64,000 nucleotides of DNA. It comes from Zoroaster sp. YZ-2022. Lineage: Eukaryota; Echinodermata; Asteroidea; Forcipulatida; Zoroasteridae. The notes under the pieces are model-generated. The model worked only from the letters and a program-made list of their open reading frames with translations. It ran no database searches and was not told where the DNA came from. Both the position numbers and the translations under genes were made by a program. Shown piece after piece: positions 41,230 through 52,800 of the stretch (position 1 is its first letter; each line of letters begins with the position of its first letter). The stretch is taken from positions 1,017,071-1,081,070 of the forward strand of contig JAQQFT010000023.1 in the NCBI GenBank assembly GCA_029582265.1, given 5' to 3'.

Positions 41230-42115
41230 CATCAAGAAAAGCTTCCTGCGAGCTGCGCATGTTGCGCGTACCGTCACGCACATCAGGTTACAGCTGCAAC
41301 ATTGAGCAACCTGCAGCATCACGCATACGATGACTATGCAAGAGCAGCTGACAAGGATCAACAGTTGTCATTCAAGGAATGGTGTCAAAGAAGAACCAAA
41401 GAATGTCCACAATTCCAGTACTGGAGTCTTGCATTGGCATTGGAGGTTTACATCCTGACCTTTGTGCGCTCCTTGAGGGAAGCTGACTTTGATATGTACT
41501 TAGATGCTCTCTGGGAGCTTCTCCCGTGGTTCTTTGCTCTTGACCACACACACTATGCGAGGTGGATCCCAGTCCACTTACGAGACATGCTAAGCCTTCA
41601 TAGGACACACCCTGATGTGTTGGAAGGATTCCGGGCGGGCATGTTCACAGTGCAGAAGACGAAGCGCATATTTTCCTCCATTGCCACGGACCAGGCACAT
41701 GAGCAGAATAATGCATGCATCAAGGGAGACGGAGGAGCTGTTGGTCTCCTGGACAATCCCAGTGCTCTGCAAAGATGGATGGTTGCTGGCCCAGAGGTTG
41801 CAAGAGTGATTGGTGAGTTTGAGATGGCCCAGGCGCACCACGACAGCAAAGCTCAAACGTTGCATCATGACCAAACTGAAAGCATACAGAAGTCCTTCGA
41901 CAAAGATGTCAGGTCACTTGTGTCTGTTTTCGAGGAGCTTGGTAATCCGTTTCTTGAAGAAACCACTGATATTTTGGTCCTCGACACAAAGGAGATTGCA
42001 AGCTCATCAGTTGCTCACAGTGTGCAAAATGTCCAGAAGGTGGGAAAGGAGGCTTTGGAATCATTTGTGCAAGAAAGGCTCATCGAGCGTAAAAAGCCTC
42101 TCAATGATGTCCACT
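41221..42115 (+). other. Transposase-like C-terminal segment of the transposon gene
   Basis: This is about 298 codons in one frame. Recognisable blocks in order are YRHAHQVTAATL, a WSLALALEVYILTFVRSLRE helix region, LPWFFALDHTHYARWIPVHL, FSSIATDQAHEQNNACIKGD followed by GAVGLLDNP, and RWMVAGPEVARVIGEFE. I recall this block order from uncharacterised, transposon-derived proteins common in metazoan genomes. The Asp, His and Glu residues in ALDHTHYARW and DQAHEQNN are candidates for catalytic or metal-binding roles, but I cannot assign a DDE/D triad because the N-terminal half is missing. The open frame continues to 42183, but the family sequence moves to another frame at about 42115 (NKLPLFSSSS). 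Calling it the end of an Academ transposase is an inference. Confidence 0.6.
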
Positions 42116-42214
42116 CCGCAACAAGTTGCCATTATTCAGCAGCTCATCAGCAAAAGTCCAACCAAAAGACAAACAGAAAGTAGCCTCGTTAAAGAATGAT
42201 GTGCAATTGTTTCC

Positions 42215-43375
42215 CGCCTTTACATTGCTTGTCAGACGCGGGAGGAAACCTTGATGATTTTTTCCGACATGAAAATCAGTTTACCCTCCATCCTTGTCCC
42301 AGGGAAGCTTCGAACTGGAACAAAGAGTGATCTTTTGCAATGCTTCGAGGAAATGACACCGCCAAGTACACAGGCTCCAGAGGTTACATGCGTAATACTT
42401 GATGGGGCAGCGATTGTTCAAATGCTAAATCCTGGAACAGTGAAGACTTTCGGAGAATATGCCAAAGAGGTATTCATCCCATTTGTTCTCTCACAGTACA
42501 AATCTGCAACCCGACTTGACCTGGTGTGGGACCGCTACCTGCCTGGAAGTCTGAAGAGCATGACCCGAGAAAGGCGTGGCAAGGGAGTTCGTAGACGTGT
42601 GGGTACCTCAGTTGCAGTTCCTGGACAATGGCAGAATTTTCTTCGTGTCGACGAAAACAAGACAGAACTTTTCAGTTTCCTCTCCAAAGAAATAATCAAA
42701 TCAGTTGAAGACCAGAGCAAGGAGTTAGTAGTCACACTGGAAACTGAGGTTTTACTTGCTCCACCACGCATGCACCTAGAACCACCTGCTCCATGCAGCC
42801 AAGAAGAGGCAGATGGCCGCATGTTCCTCCATGCAGCTGATGCGGCACAGAGAGGGAATGACAGGATCCTCATTAGAACCGTTGATACAGATGTTGTCGT
42901 ACTCGCCATTACAGCAACTCAGAGACTTTCTGTGAAGATATGGTTAGCCTTCGGAACAGGGAAGAGCTTGCGATTCATCTCTGCACATGACATAGCCACT
43001 GCTCGGCCCTGAGAAGTGTAACGCCCTCCCATGTTTCATGCACTGACAGGATGCGACACTGTGTCAGCGTTTGCTGGGCGTGGTAAGCGAACTGCATGGG
43101 CTGTATGGAGTCGTTCCCAGAGCTCACAGATGCGCTATCTGAAGTCAACCATGAACAGACAGATATAACGGAGTCCTGTATGAGCATCATTGCAAGATTC
43201 GTCATTTTGATGTATGATCGCACAAGTACCTGTAGTGACATTAATACAGCACGAAAGAAACTGTTTGCAAAGAAAGGCAGACCTCTAGAATCAATTCCGC
43301 CTACACACCACGCTCTGGTGCAGCATGTTCGACGTGCAGTGTACCAAGGATCCTTATGCTGGGGTCAGGCATTAT
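42215..43375 (+). other. FEN1/XPG-like nuclease module of the transposon gene
   Basis: The longest intact part runs in one frame to the stop at 43010-43012; the rest is spread over neighbouring frames. Ordered motifs match a flap endonuclease fold. CVILDGAAIVQ has its Asp codon at 42401, like the N-domain Asp. CSQEEADGRM has its Glu and Asp codons at 42803, 42806 and 42812, like the EAEA motif. RTVDTDVVVLA has its Asp codons at 42884 and 42890, like TEDMD/SEDSD. ALTGCDTVSAFAGRGKRTAW begins just after 43031, like the LLGSDY...GIG helix-hairpin motif. After that come RFVILMYDRTSTCSDINTAR, KKLFAKK and LVQHVRRAVYQGS, which recur in the family. Activity is not shown. The module is broken by several frame changes. 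Confidence 0.6.
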
Positions 43376-43376
43376 G

Positions 43377-43596
43377 CGCAACCTCAGCTCCCATGTCCAA
43401 GTGAGTGGGGTTGGGAAAAGACATCTGAAGGTCAGTTCAAACCGATTTGGACAACACTACCGGAAGCTGCAAAGATCTGCAATGAACTTATCCGGTGTGG
43501 ATGCACAAAGGATGCACTGGTCGGTGCAGGTGTAAGAAGTCTGCACTTCCATGCACATCACTTTGTTCTTGTGATGGGGAATGCAACAGAGACTAG
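43377..43596 (+). other. C-terminal segment with CXC-like cysteine cluster
   Basis: The segment opens with PCPSEWGWEKTSEGQF and WTTLPEAAKICNELIRCGCT in one frame. One base short in an A run near 43505 then moves the sequence into the frame that reads KGCTGRCRCKKSALPC and TSLCSCDGEC, ending at a TAG at 43594. The spacing C-x3-C-x-C-x6-C-x3-C-x-C-x3-C resembles Tesmin/CXC zinc- or DNA-binding repeats. Read without the shift, the cysteines vanish and the frame runs on to 43663 near the TIR, which argues that the shifted reading is the ancestral one. Confidence 0.6.
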
Positions 43597-43661
43597 AAAA
43601 GTCAAGACAGTAACTGTGCTTTTTCGGCCAACTGCTCGTGATGTTTTCTTGATAGGATTAT

Positions 43662-43701
43662 AACATGTGAAGGAAATGACCCGGTCATTCCTTCACATGT
43701 T
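43662..43701. other. Hairpin at inner end of right TIR
   Basis: AACATGTGAAGG at 43662-43673 pairs with CCTTCACATGTT ending at 43701, with one extra A in the left arm and one extra C at the centre. It corresponds to the palindrome at the inner end of the left TIR, so both TIRs end inward in a hairpin. Confidence 0.85.
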
Positions 43702-44212
43702 GTGTGTCGACCTGTTGACTGATGATATGCTATGTTAATAGCCTTGGATGGTGACTATCTTTGATTATAAGATAGCTGCCACATATTCAATGTCACTATT
43801 GATTCCCAGACCCCTAAAACGTGGGTATAGGTGTTAAAAATGTATTGATATCTTTACTACTTCATGAGATATTGAGCAAAATAGCTTGTGGATGGTGGCC
43901 ATCTTGGAATTCAAGATGGCGGCCACAATTTTCAAACATTTTGTGTCACCATTGGATTCCTAGACCCCTAAAATGTGGGTATAGGCGTTTCAACTGTCTC
44001 GATATCTCTACCAGTTAAGGAGATATTCAACAAAACAGATCCACAATGGCGGCCATTTTGAAATCCAAGATGGCCGCCATACAGGGTGCAATTTCCGGTG
44101 GCCCCTGGACTAAAAATCTTTGTATTGTGTTACTCTAACCATGTGCCAAGTTTCATGCTTTTAAGGGAAAGTGCACAATCGACCTGTTTTTTGGAGCTAA
44201 GCCGCTCCACTA
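43662..44212 (-). repeat. Right terminal inverted repeat
   Basis: This is the reverse complement of 40678-41218. Its inner end starts AACATGTGAAGG and its outer end is CCACTA. It includes the mirrored CCTATACCCAC blocks and the GGCGGCCAT hairpins. Reading frames here (for example 43821-44018) are only by-products of the repeat. Confidence 0.93.
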
Positions 44213-44215
44213 ATA
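44213..44215. other. Target-site duplication, right copy (ATA)
   Basis: It matches 40675-40677. The satellite resumes as ATACTGTATAGTGCTGTAATG directly after the element end CCACTA. Confidence 0.7.
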
Positions 44216-45359
44216 CTGTATAGTGCTGTAATGTTTGCGGTGAAACCGCATGGAAGTTGACGGTATTTTACAGAGGGCTAAGTGTCCATGGAGGCCGTTT
44301 AAGGTACGAACATTTTTTCCAAATTCAAAAGTATGGTGTTTTTCTGAAAGGGGAGAACCTAAGCTTTAAGTTAGATATAAAATTATCGGCCTCCCTTGAA
44401 AACTTTAAAAGTTATTCCCAACCCTAGACTGTTTTTTTTTGTAACACTGTATAGTGCTGTATTGTTTGCGGTGAAACCGCATGCAAGTTGACGGTATTTT
44501 ACAGATGGCTAAGTGTCCATGGAGGCCGTTTAAGGTACGAAATAATTATCAAAATTCAAATGTATGGTGTTTTTCTGAAAGGGGAGAACCTAAGCTTTAA
44601 TTTAGATATAAAATTATCGGCCTCCTTGAAAACTTTAAAAGTTATTCCCAACCATAGAAATCTTTGTTTTTGTAACACTGTATAGTGCTGTAATGTTTGC
44701 GGTGAAACCGCATGGAAGTTGACGGTATTTTACAGAGGGCTAAGTGTCCATGGAGGCCGTTTAAGGTACGAAAAAAAATTCCAAATTAAAAAGTATGGTG
44801 TTTTTCTGAAAGGGGAGAACCTAAGCTTTAATTTAGATATAAAATTATCGGCCTCCCTTGAAAACTTTAAAAGTTATTCCCAACCCTAGACTGTTTTTTT
44901 TGTAACACTGTATAGTGCTGTATTGTTTGCGGTGAAACCGCATGCAAGTTGACGGTATTTTACAGATGGCTAAGTGTCCATGGAGGCCGTTTAAGGTACG
45001 AAATAATTATCCAAATTCAAATGTATGGTGTTTTTCTGAAAGGGGAGAACCTAAGCTTTAATTTAGATATAAAATTATCGGCCTCCCTTGAAAACTTTAA
45101 AAGTTATTCACAACCATAGAAATCTTTTTTTTGTAACACTGTATAGTGCTGTATTGATTGCGGTGAAACCGCATGCAAGTTGACTGTATTTTACAGAGGG
45201 CTAAGTGTCCATGGAGGCCGTTTAAGGTACGAAATAATTATCCAAATTCAAATGCATGGTGTTTTTCTGAAAGGGAAGAACCTAAGCTTTAATTTAGATA
45301 TAAAATTATCGGCCTCCCTTGAAAACTTTAAAAGTTATTCCCATCCCTATAAATGTTTT

Positions 45360-48300
45360 TTTGTAACACTGTATAGTGCTGTATATTGTTTCCGGTGAAA
45401 CCGTATGCAAGTTGACGGTATTTTACAGAGGGCTAAGTGTCCATTGAGGCCGTTTAAGGTACGAAATAATTATCCAAATTCAAAACTATGGTGTTTGTCT
45501 GAAAGGGGAGAACCTAAGCTTTAATTTAGATATAAAATTATTGGCCTCCCTTGAAAACTTTAAAAGTTATTCCCAACCCTATAAATGTTTTTTTGTAACA
45601 CTGTATAGTGCTGTATATTGTTTCCGGTGAAACCGTATGCAAGTTGACGGTATTTTACTGAGGGCTAAGTGTCCATGGAGGCCGTGTAAGGTACGAAACA
45701 ATTTTCCAAATTAAAAAGTATTGTGTTTTTCTGAAAGGGAAGAACCTGAAGCTTTAATTTAGATATGAAATGATCGGCCTCCCTTGAAAACTTTAAAAGT
45801 TATTTCCAACCCTAGAAATGTTTTTTTTGTAACACTGTATAGTGCTGTATTGTTTGCGGTGAAACCGCATGCAAGTTGACGTATTTTAGAGAGGGCTAAG
45901 TGTCCATGGAGGCCGTTTAAGGTACGAAAAAAATTCCCAAATTTAAAAGTATGGTGTTTTTCTGAAAGGGAAGAACCTAAGCTTTAAGTTAGATATAAAA
46001 TTATCAGCCTCCCTTGAAAACTTTAAAAGTTATTCCCATCCCTATAAATGTTTTTTGTAACACTGTATAGTGCTGTATATTGTTTCCGGTGAAGCCATGC
46101 GTGTTGACGGTATTTTTACAGAGGGCTGGCGTCCATGGAGGCCGTTTAAGGTACGAAATAATTATCCAAATTCAAAACTATGGTGTTTGTCTGAAAGGGG
46201 AGAACCTAAGGTTTAATTGAGATATAAAATTATCGGCCTCCCTTGAAAACTTTAAAAGTTATTCCCAACCATAGAATTTTTTTTTTTTTGTAATACCGTA
46301 TAGTGCTGTATTGTTTGCGGTGAAACCGCATGGAAGTTGACTGTATTTTACAGAGGGCTAAGTGTCCATGGAGGCCGTTTAAGGTACGAAATAATTATCC
46401 AAATTCAAAAGTATGGTGTTTTTCTGAAAGGGAAGAACCTAAGCTTTAATTTAGATATAAAATTATTGGCCTCCCTTGAAAACTTTAAAACTTATTCCCA
46501 ACCATAGAAATATTTTTTTTGGTAATACTGTATAGTGCTGTAATGTTTGCGGTGAAACCGCATGGAAGTTGACGGTATTTTACAGATGGCTAAGTGTCCA
46601 TTGAGGCCGTTTAAGGTACGAATTTTTTTTCCAAATTCAAATGTATGGTGTTTTTCTGAAAGGGGGGAACCTAAGCTTTAATTTAGATATAAAATTATCG
46701 GCCTCCCTTGAAAACTTTAAAAGTTATTCCCATCCCTATAAATGTTTTTTTGTAACACTGTATAGTGCTGTATATTGTTTCCGGTGAAACCGTATGCAAG
46801 TTGACGGTATTTTACAGAGGGCTAAGTGTCCATTGAGGCCGTTTAAGGTACGAAATAATTATCCAAATTCAAAACTATGGTGTTTGTCTGAAAGGGGAGA
46901 ACCTAAGCTTTAATTTAGATATAAAATTATTGGCCTCCCTTGAAAACTTTAAAAGTTATTCCCAACCATAGACATTTTTTTTTTTTGTAATACCGTATAG
47001 TGCTGTATTGTTTGCGGTGAAACCGCATGGAAGTTGACTGTATTTTACAGAGGGCTAAGTGTCCATGGAGGCCGTTTAAGGTACGAAATAATTATCCAAA
47101 TTCAAAAGTATGGTGTTTTTCTGAAAGGGAAGAACCTAAGCTTTAATTTAGATATAAAATTATTGGCCTCCCTTGAAAACTTTAAAACTTATTCCCAACC
47201 ATAGAAATGTTTTATTTTGTAACTTGCTGTATAGTGCTGTATTGTTTGCGGTGAAACCGCATGCAAGTTGACGGTATTTTACTGAGGGCTAAGTGTCCAT
47301 AGAGGCCGTTTAAGGTACGAAAAAATTATCCAAATTAAAAAGTATGGTGTTTTTCTGAAAGGGAAGAACCTGAAGCTTTAATTTAGATATAAAATGATCG
47401 GCCTCCCTTGAAAACTTTAAAAGTTATTTCCAACCCTAGAAATGTTTTTTTGTAACACTGTATATTGCTGTATTGTTTGCGGTGAAACCGCATGCAAGTT
47501 GACGGTATTTTAGATAGGGCTAAGTGTCCATGGAGGCCGTTTAAGGTACGAAAAAAATTCCCAAATTTAAAAGTATGGTGTTTTTCTGAAAGGGAAGAAC
47601 CTAAGCTTTAATTTAGATATAAAATTATCAGCCTCCCTTGAAAACTTTAAAAGTTATTCCCAATCCTAGAAATGTATTTTTTGTAACACTGTATAGAGCT
47701 GTATTGTTTGCGGTGAAACCGCATGCAAGTTGACGGTATTTTACAGATGGCTAAGTGTCCATTGAGGCCGTTTAAGGTACGAAATAATTATCCAAATTCA
47801 AATGTATGCTGTTTTTCTGAAAGGGGGGAACCTAAGCTTTAATTTAGATATAAAATTATCGGCCTCCCTTGAAAACTTTAACAGTTATTCCGAACCATAG
47901 ACATATTTTTTTTGGTAATACTGTATAGTGCTGTAATGTTTGCGGTGAAACCGCATGGAAGTTGACGGTATTTTACAGATGGCTAAGTGTCCATTGAGGC
48001 CGTTTAAGGTACGAATTTTTTTTCCAAATTCAAATGTATGGTGTTTTTCTGAAAGGGGGGAACCTAAGCTTTAATTTAGATATAAAATTATCGGCCTCCC
48101 TTGAAAACTTTAAAAGTTATTCCCATCCCTATAAATGTTTTTTTGTAACACTGTATAGTGCTGTATATTGTTTCCGGTGAAACCGTATGCAAGTTGACGG
48201 TATTTTACAGAGGGCTAAGTGTCCATTGAGGCCGTTTAAGGTACGAAATAATTATCCAAATTCAAAACTATGGTGTTTGTCTGAAAGGGGAGAACCTAAG

Positions 48301-49110
48301 CTTTAATTTAGATATAAAATTATTGGCCTCCCTTGAAAACTTTAAAAGTTATTCCCAACCCTATAAATGTTTTTTTGTAACACTGTATAGTGCTGTATAT
48401 TGTTTCCGGTGAAACCGTATGCAAGTTGACGGTATTTTACTGAGGGCTAAGTGTCCATGGAGGCCGTGTAAGGTACGAAACAATTTTCCAAATTAAAAAG
48501 TATGGTGTTTTTCTGAAAGGGAAGAACCTGAAGCTTTAATTTAGATATAAAATGATCGGCCTCCCTTGAAAACTTTAAAAGTTATTTCCAACCCTAGAAA
48601 TGTTTTTTTTGTAACACTGTATAGTGCTGTATTGTTTGCGGTGAAACCGCATGCAAGTTGACGTATTTTAGAGAGGGCTAAGTGTCCATGGAGGCCGTTT
48701 AAGGTACGAAAAAAATTCCCAAATTTAAAAGTATGGTGTTTTTCTGAAAGGGAAGAACCTAAGCTTTAAGTTAGATATAAAATTATCAGCCTCCCTTGAA
48801 AACTTTAAAAGTTATTCCCATCCCTATAAATGTTTTTTTGTAACACTGTATAGTGCTGTATATTGTTTCCGGTGAAGCCGTATGCAAGTTGACGGTATTT
48901 TACAGAGGGCTAAGTGTCCATGGAGGCCGTTTAAGGTACGAAATAATTATCCAAATTCAAAACTATGGTGTTTGTCTGAAAGGGGAGAACCTAAGGTTTA
49001 ATTGAGATATAAAATTATCGGCCTCCCTTGAAAACTTTAAAAGTTATTCCCAACCATAGAATTTTTTTTTTTTTGTAATACCGTATAGTGCTGTATTGTT
49101 TGCGGTGAAA
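45360..49110 (+). repeat. Higher-order repeat domain (about 1.39 and 2.78 kb period)
   Basis: The diagnostic TCCGGTGAAACCGTATG starts at 45391, 46780 and 48173, spaced 1,389 and 1,393 bp (six monomers). The monomers that follow 45391 and 48173 match one by one in their rare variants. A second TCCGG unit lies at 45623 and 48405, and a TCCGGTGAAGCC unit at 46085 and 48868; all three pairs are 2,782-2,783 bp apart. The middle block (46780-48172) shares several but not all of these monomer types. This indicates amplification of multi-monomer blocks, nominally a 12-mer with partial 6-mer similarity. Confidence 0.8.
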
Positions 49111-49899
49111 CCGCATGCAAGTTGACTGTATTTTACAGAGGGCTAAGTGTCCATGGAGGCCGTTTAAGGTACGAAATAATTATCCAAATTCAAAAGTATG
49201 GTGTTTTTCTGAAAGGGAAGAACCTAAGCTTTAATTTAGATATAAAATTATTGGCCTCCCTTGAAAACTTTAAAAGTTATTCCCAACCCTATAAATGTTT
49301 GTTTGTAACACTGTATAGTGCTGTATATTGTTTCCGGTGAAACCGTATGCAAGTTGACGGTATTTTACAGAGGGCTAAGTGTCCATGGAGGCCGTTTAAG
49401 GTACGAAATAATTATCCTAAATTCAAAAGTATGGTGTTTGTCTGAAAGGGGAGAACCTAAGGTTTAATTTAGATATAAAATTATCGGCCTCCCTTGAAAA
49501 CTTTAAAAGTTATTCCGAACCATAGAAATCTTTTTTTTTTGTAATACTGTATAGTGCTGTAATGTTTGCGGTGAAACCGCATGGAAGTTGACGGTATTTT
49601 ACAGAGGGCTAAGTGTCCATGGAGGCCGTTTAAGGTACGAATTTCTTTTCCAAATTCAAAAGTATGGTGTTTTTCTGAAAGGGAAGAACCTAAGCTTTAA
49701 TTTAGATATAAAATTATCGGCCTTCCTTGAAAACTTTAAAAGTTATTCCCAACCATAGAAATCTTTTTTTGTGTAATACTGTATAGTGCTGTAATGTTTG
49801 CGGTGAAACCGCATGCAAGTTGACGGTATTTTACAGAGGGTTAAGTGTCCATGGAGGCCGTTTAAGGTACGATTTTTTTTTCCAAATTCAAATGTATGG

Positions 49900-52800
49900 T
49901 GTTTTTCTGAAAGGGAAGAACCTGCTTTGTACCAGATATAAATTATCGGCCTCCTTGAAAACTTTAAAAAGTTATTCCCAACCATAGAAATCTTTTTTGT
50001 AATACTGTATAGTGCTGTATTGTTTGCGGTGAAACCACGCATGCAAGTTGACAGTATTTTACTGAGGCTAGAAAGTGTCCATAGAGGCCGTTTGGGTGCA
50101 CGAAAAAATTATCCAAATTTAAAAAGTATGGTGTTTTTTCTGAAAGGAAGAACCTGAAGCTTTAATTTAGATATAAAATGATCGGCCTCCCTTTGAAAAC
50201 TTTAAAGTTATTCCCAACCCTAAAAATGTTTTTGTAACACTGTATATTGCTGTATTGTTTGCGGGTGAAACCGCATACAAGTTGACGGTATTTACAGATA
50301 GGGGCTAAAGTGTCCATGGAGGCCGTATAAGGTACGAAAAAAATACCAAATTTAAAAAGTATGGTGTTTTTCTGAAAGGAAGAACCTAAGCTTTAATTTA
50401 GATATAAAATTATCAGCCTCCCTGAAAACTTAAAGTTATTCCCAACCCTAGAAAATGTATTTTTGTAACACTGTATAGAGCTGTATTGTTTGCGGTGAAA
50501 CCGCATGCAAGTTGACGGTATTTACAGATGGCTAAGTGTCCATTGAGGCCGTTTAAGGTACGAAATAATTATCCAAATTCAAATGTATGGTGTTTTTTCT
50601 GAAAGGGGGAACCTAAAAGCTTTAATTTAGATATAAAACGTCGGCCTCCTTGAAAACTTTAAAGTTATTCCCAACCATAGAAATATTTGTTTTTGTAATA
50701 CTGTATAGTGCTGTAATGTTTGCGGTGAAACCGCATGGAAGTTGACAGTATTTACAGAGGGCTATGTCCATGGAGGCCGTTTACGGTACGATTTTTTTTT
50801 CCAAATTCAAAAGTATGGTGTTTTTTCTGAAAGGAAGAACCTAAGCTTTAATTTAGATATATAACATTATCGGCCTCCTTGAAAACTTAAAAGTTATTCC
50901 CAACCACAGAAATGTTTTTTGTAACACTTTATAGTGTTGTATTGTTTGCAGTGAAACCGCATGCAAGTTGGATGCAGTATTTACAGAGGGCTAAGTGTCC
51001 ATGGAGGCCGTTTAAGGTATGAACAAAAAATCCAAATTCAAAGTATGGTGTTTTTTCTGAAAGGGAAGAACCTAAGCTTTAATTTAGATATAAAATTATC
51101 GGCCTCCTTGAAAACTTTAAAGTTATTCCCAACCATAGAAATGTATTTTTGTAACACTGTATAGAGCTGTATTGTTTGCGGTGAAACCGCATGCAAGTTG
51201 ACGGTATTTACAGATGGCTAAGTGTCCATTGGAGGCCGTTTAAGGTACGAAATAATTACCCAAATTCAAATGTATGGTGTTTTTTCTGAAAGGGGAGAAC
51301 CGTGCTTTAATTTGAATATAAAATTATCGGCCTCCCTTGAAAACTTCTTTAAAAGTTATTCCCAACCATAGAAATATTTGTTTTGGTGCACAAGGTTGGT
51401 AATGTTTGCGGAAACCGCATGAAGTTTGACGGTATTTTACAGAGGGCTAAGTGTCCATGGAGGCCGTTTAAGGCATGATTTTTTTTCTAAATTCAAAAGT
51501 ATGGTGTTTTCTGAAAAGAACCTAGCTTTAATTTAGATATAAAATTATCGGCACTCCTTGAAAAACTGCAAAAGTTATTCCCAACCACAGAAATGTTTTT
51601 TTTGTAACACTGTATAGTGTTGTATTGTTTGCGGTGAAACCGCATGCAAGTTGATGGTATTGTTAGAGGGCTAAGTGTCCATGGAGGCCGTTTAAGGTAC
51701 GAAAAAACTAAAATTCAAAAGTATGGTGTTTTCTGAAAGGGGAAGAACCTAAGCTTTAATTTAGATATAAAATTATTTCCCTCCTTGATAACTTTTAAAA
51801 GTTATTCCCAACCATAGAAATGTTTTTTTTGTAACACTGTATAGTGTTGTATTGTTTGCGGTGAAACCGCATGCAAGTTGACTGTATTTACAGGGGGCTA
51901 TGTCCATGGAGGCCGTTTAAGGTATTGAAATAATTATCCAAATTCAAATGCAGTTTTTTCTGAAAGGGAAGAACCTAAGCTTTAATTTAGATATAAAATT
52001 ATCGGCCTCCCTTTGAAAACCGGTAAAAGTTATTCCCAACCATAGAAATCTTTTTTTGTAATACTGTATAGTGCTGTAATGTTTGCGGTGAAACCGCATG
52101 CAAGTTGACAGTATTTTACAGAGGGTTATGTCCATGAGGCCGTTTAAGGTACGAAAAAAATTCCCAAATTTAAAAGTATGAAGTTTTTTCTGAAAGGGAA
52201 GAACCTAAGCTTTAATTAGATATATAATTATCAGCCTCCTTGAAAAACTTTTAAAGTTATTCCCATCCCCATAAATGTTTTTTTGTAACACTGTATAGTG
52301 CTGCATATATTGTTTCCGGTGAAGCCGCATAAGCGATTTACAGTATTTACAGAGGGCTATGTCCATGGAGGCCGTTTAAGGTACGAAATAATTATCCAAA
52401 TTCAAAAACTATGGTGTTTGTCTGAAAGGGGAGAACCTAAGCTTTTAATGATAAAATTATTGGCCTCCTTGAAAACTTTAAAGTTATTCCCAACCCTATA
52501 AATGTTTGTTTGTAACACTGTATAGTGCTGTATATTGTTTCCGGTGAAACCGTATGCAAGTTGACGGTATTTTACAGAGGGCTAAGTGTCCATGGAGGCC
52601 GTTTAAGGTACGAAATAATTATCCTAAATTCAAAAGTATGGTGTTTGTCTGAAAGGAGAACCTAAGGTTTAATTTAGATATAAAAATTATCGGCCTCCCT
52701 TGAAAACTTTAAAGTTATTCCGAACCATAGAAATCTTTTTTTGTAATACTGTATATGTAATGTTTGCGGTGAAACCGCATGGAAGTTGACGGTATTTTAC

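Larger units (their letters stand above)
41219..43596 (+). pseudogene. Frameshifted, 5'-truncated transposon gene: transposase part + FEN/XPG-like nuclease + CXC-like tail
   Basis: A single ancestral coding path can be followed through the plus-strand frames to a TAG stop at 43594-43596. Frame changes fall near 42115, 42213, 42245, 42279, 42298, 43002, 43029, 43105, 43376 and 43505, judged by where recognisable family sequence jumps frame. I see no nonsense codon within the followed path. Most changes fit loss of one base from a short C, T, G or A run. There is no in-frame ATG at the left end: the frame opens at 41197, inside the palindrome, and the first in-frame methionine lies deep in the protein, in the segment FDMYLDALW. 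The large N-terminal part usual for this metazoan family is absent. As it stands the gene cannot make one intact protein, though several breaks may be assembly errors. No promoter or intron can be defined. Confidence 0.8.
40678..44212 (+). mobile_element. Academ-like (AcademX-type) DNA transposon, 3.5 kb, inserted in satellite
   Basis: The element is 3,535 bp. It starts TAGTGGGGCAGCTTAGCT and ends with the near reverse complement AGCTAAGCCGCTCCACTA. The TIRs are about 541 bp (left) and 551 bp (right), and the insertion is flanked by an apparent 3-bp ATA duplication. The interior (41219-43661) holds a broken gene with a transposase-like segment, a FEN1/XPG-like nuclease module and a C-terminal cysteine cluster. 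Known background: Academ transposons make 3-4 bp target duplications, and the AcademX lineage encodes an XPG-type nuclease. The superfamily name is therefore an inference from the duplication size, the long TIRs and the nuclease motifs, not from alignment. The transposon boundaries are much more secure than the name. The 5' part of the gene is missing, so this copy is probably non-autonomous. Confidence 0.85.

Noticed and set aside
41143..43241. Antisense frames within the transposon (for example 41372-41608, 41590-41874, 42535-42909, 42975-43241)
   Set aside because: They overlap the recognisable plus-strand transposon protein and show no family motifs of their own.
43821..44018. Frame in the right TIR
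   Set aside because: It lies inside inverted-repeat DNA with a mirrored counterpart in the left TIR; no protein features.
40678..44212. CACTA (EnSpm) transposon, because of CACTA/TAGTG at the ends and a 3-bp duplication
   Set aside because: The ends are reversed: the element begins TAGTG and ends CACTA, while CACTA elements begin CACTA and end TAGTG. The protein motifs are also not those of a CACTA transposase.
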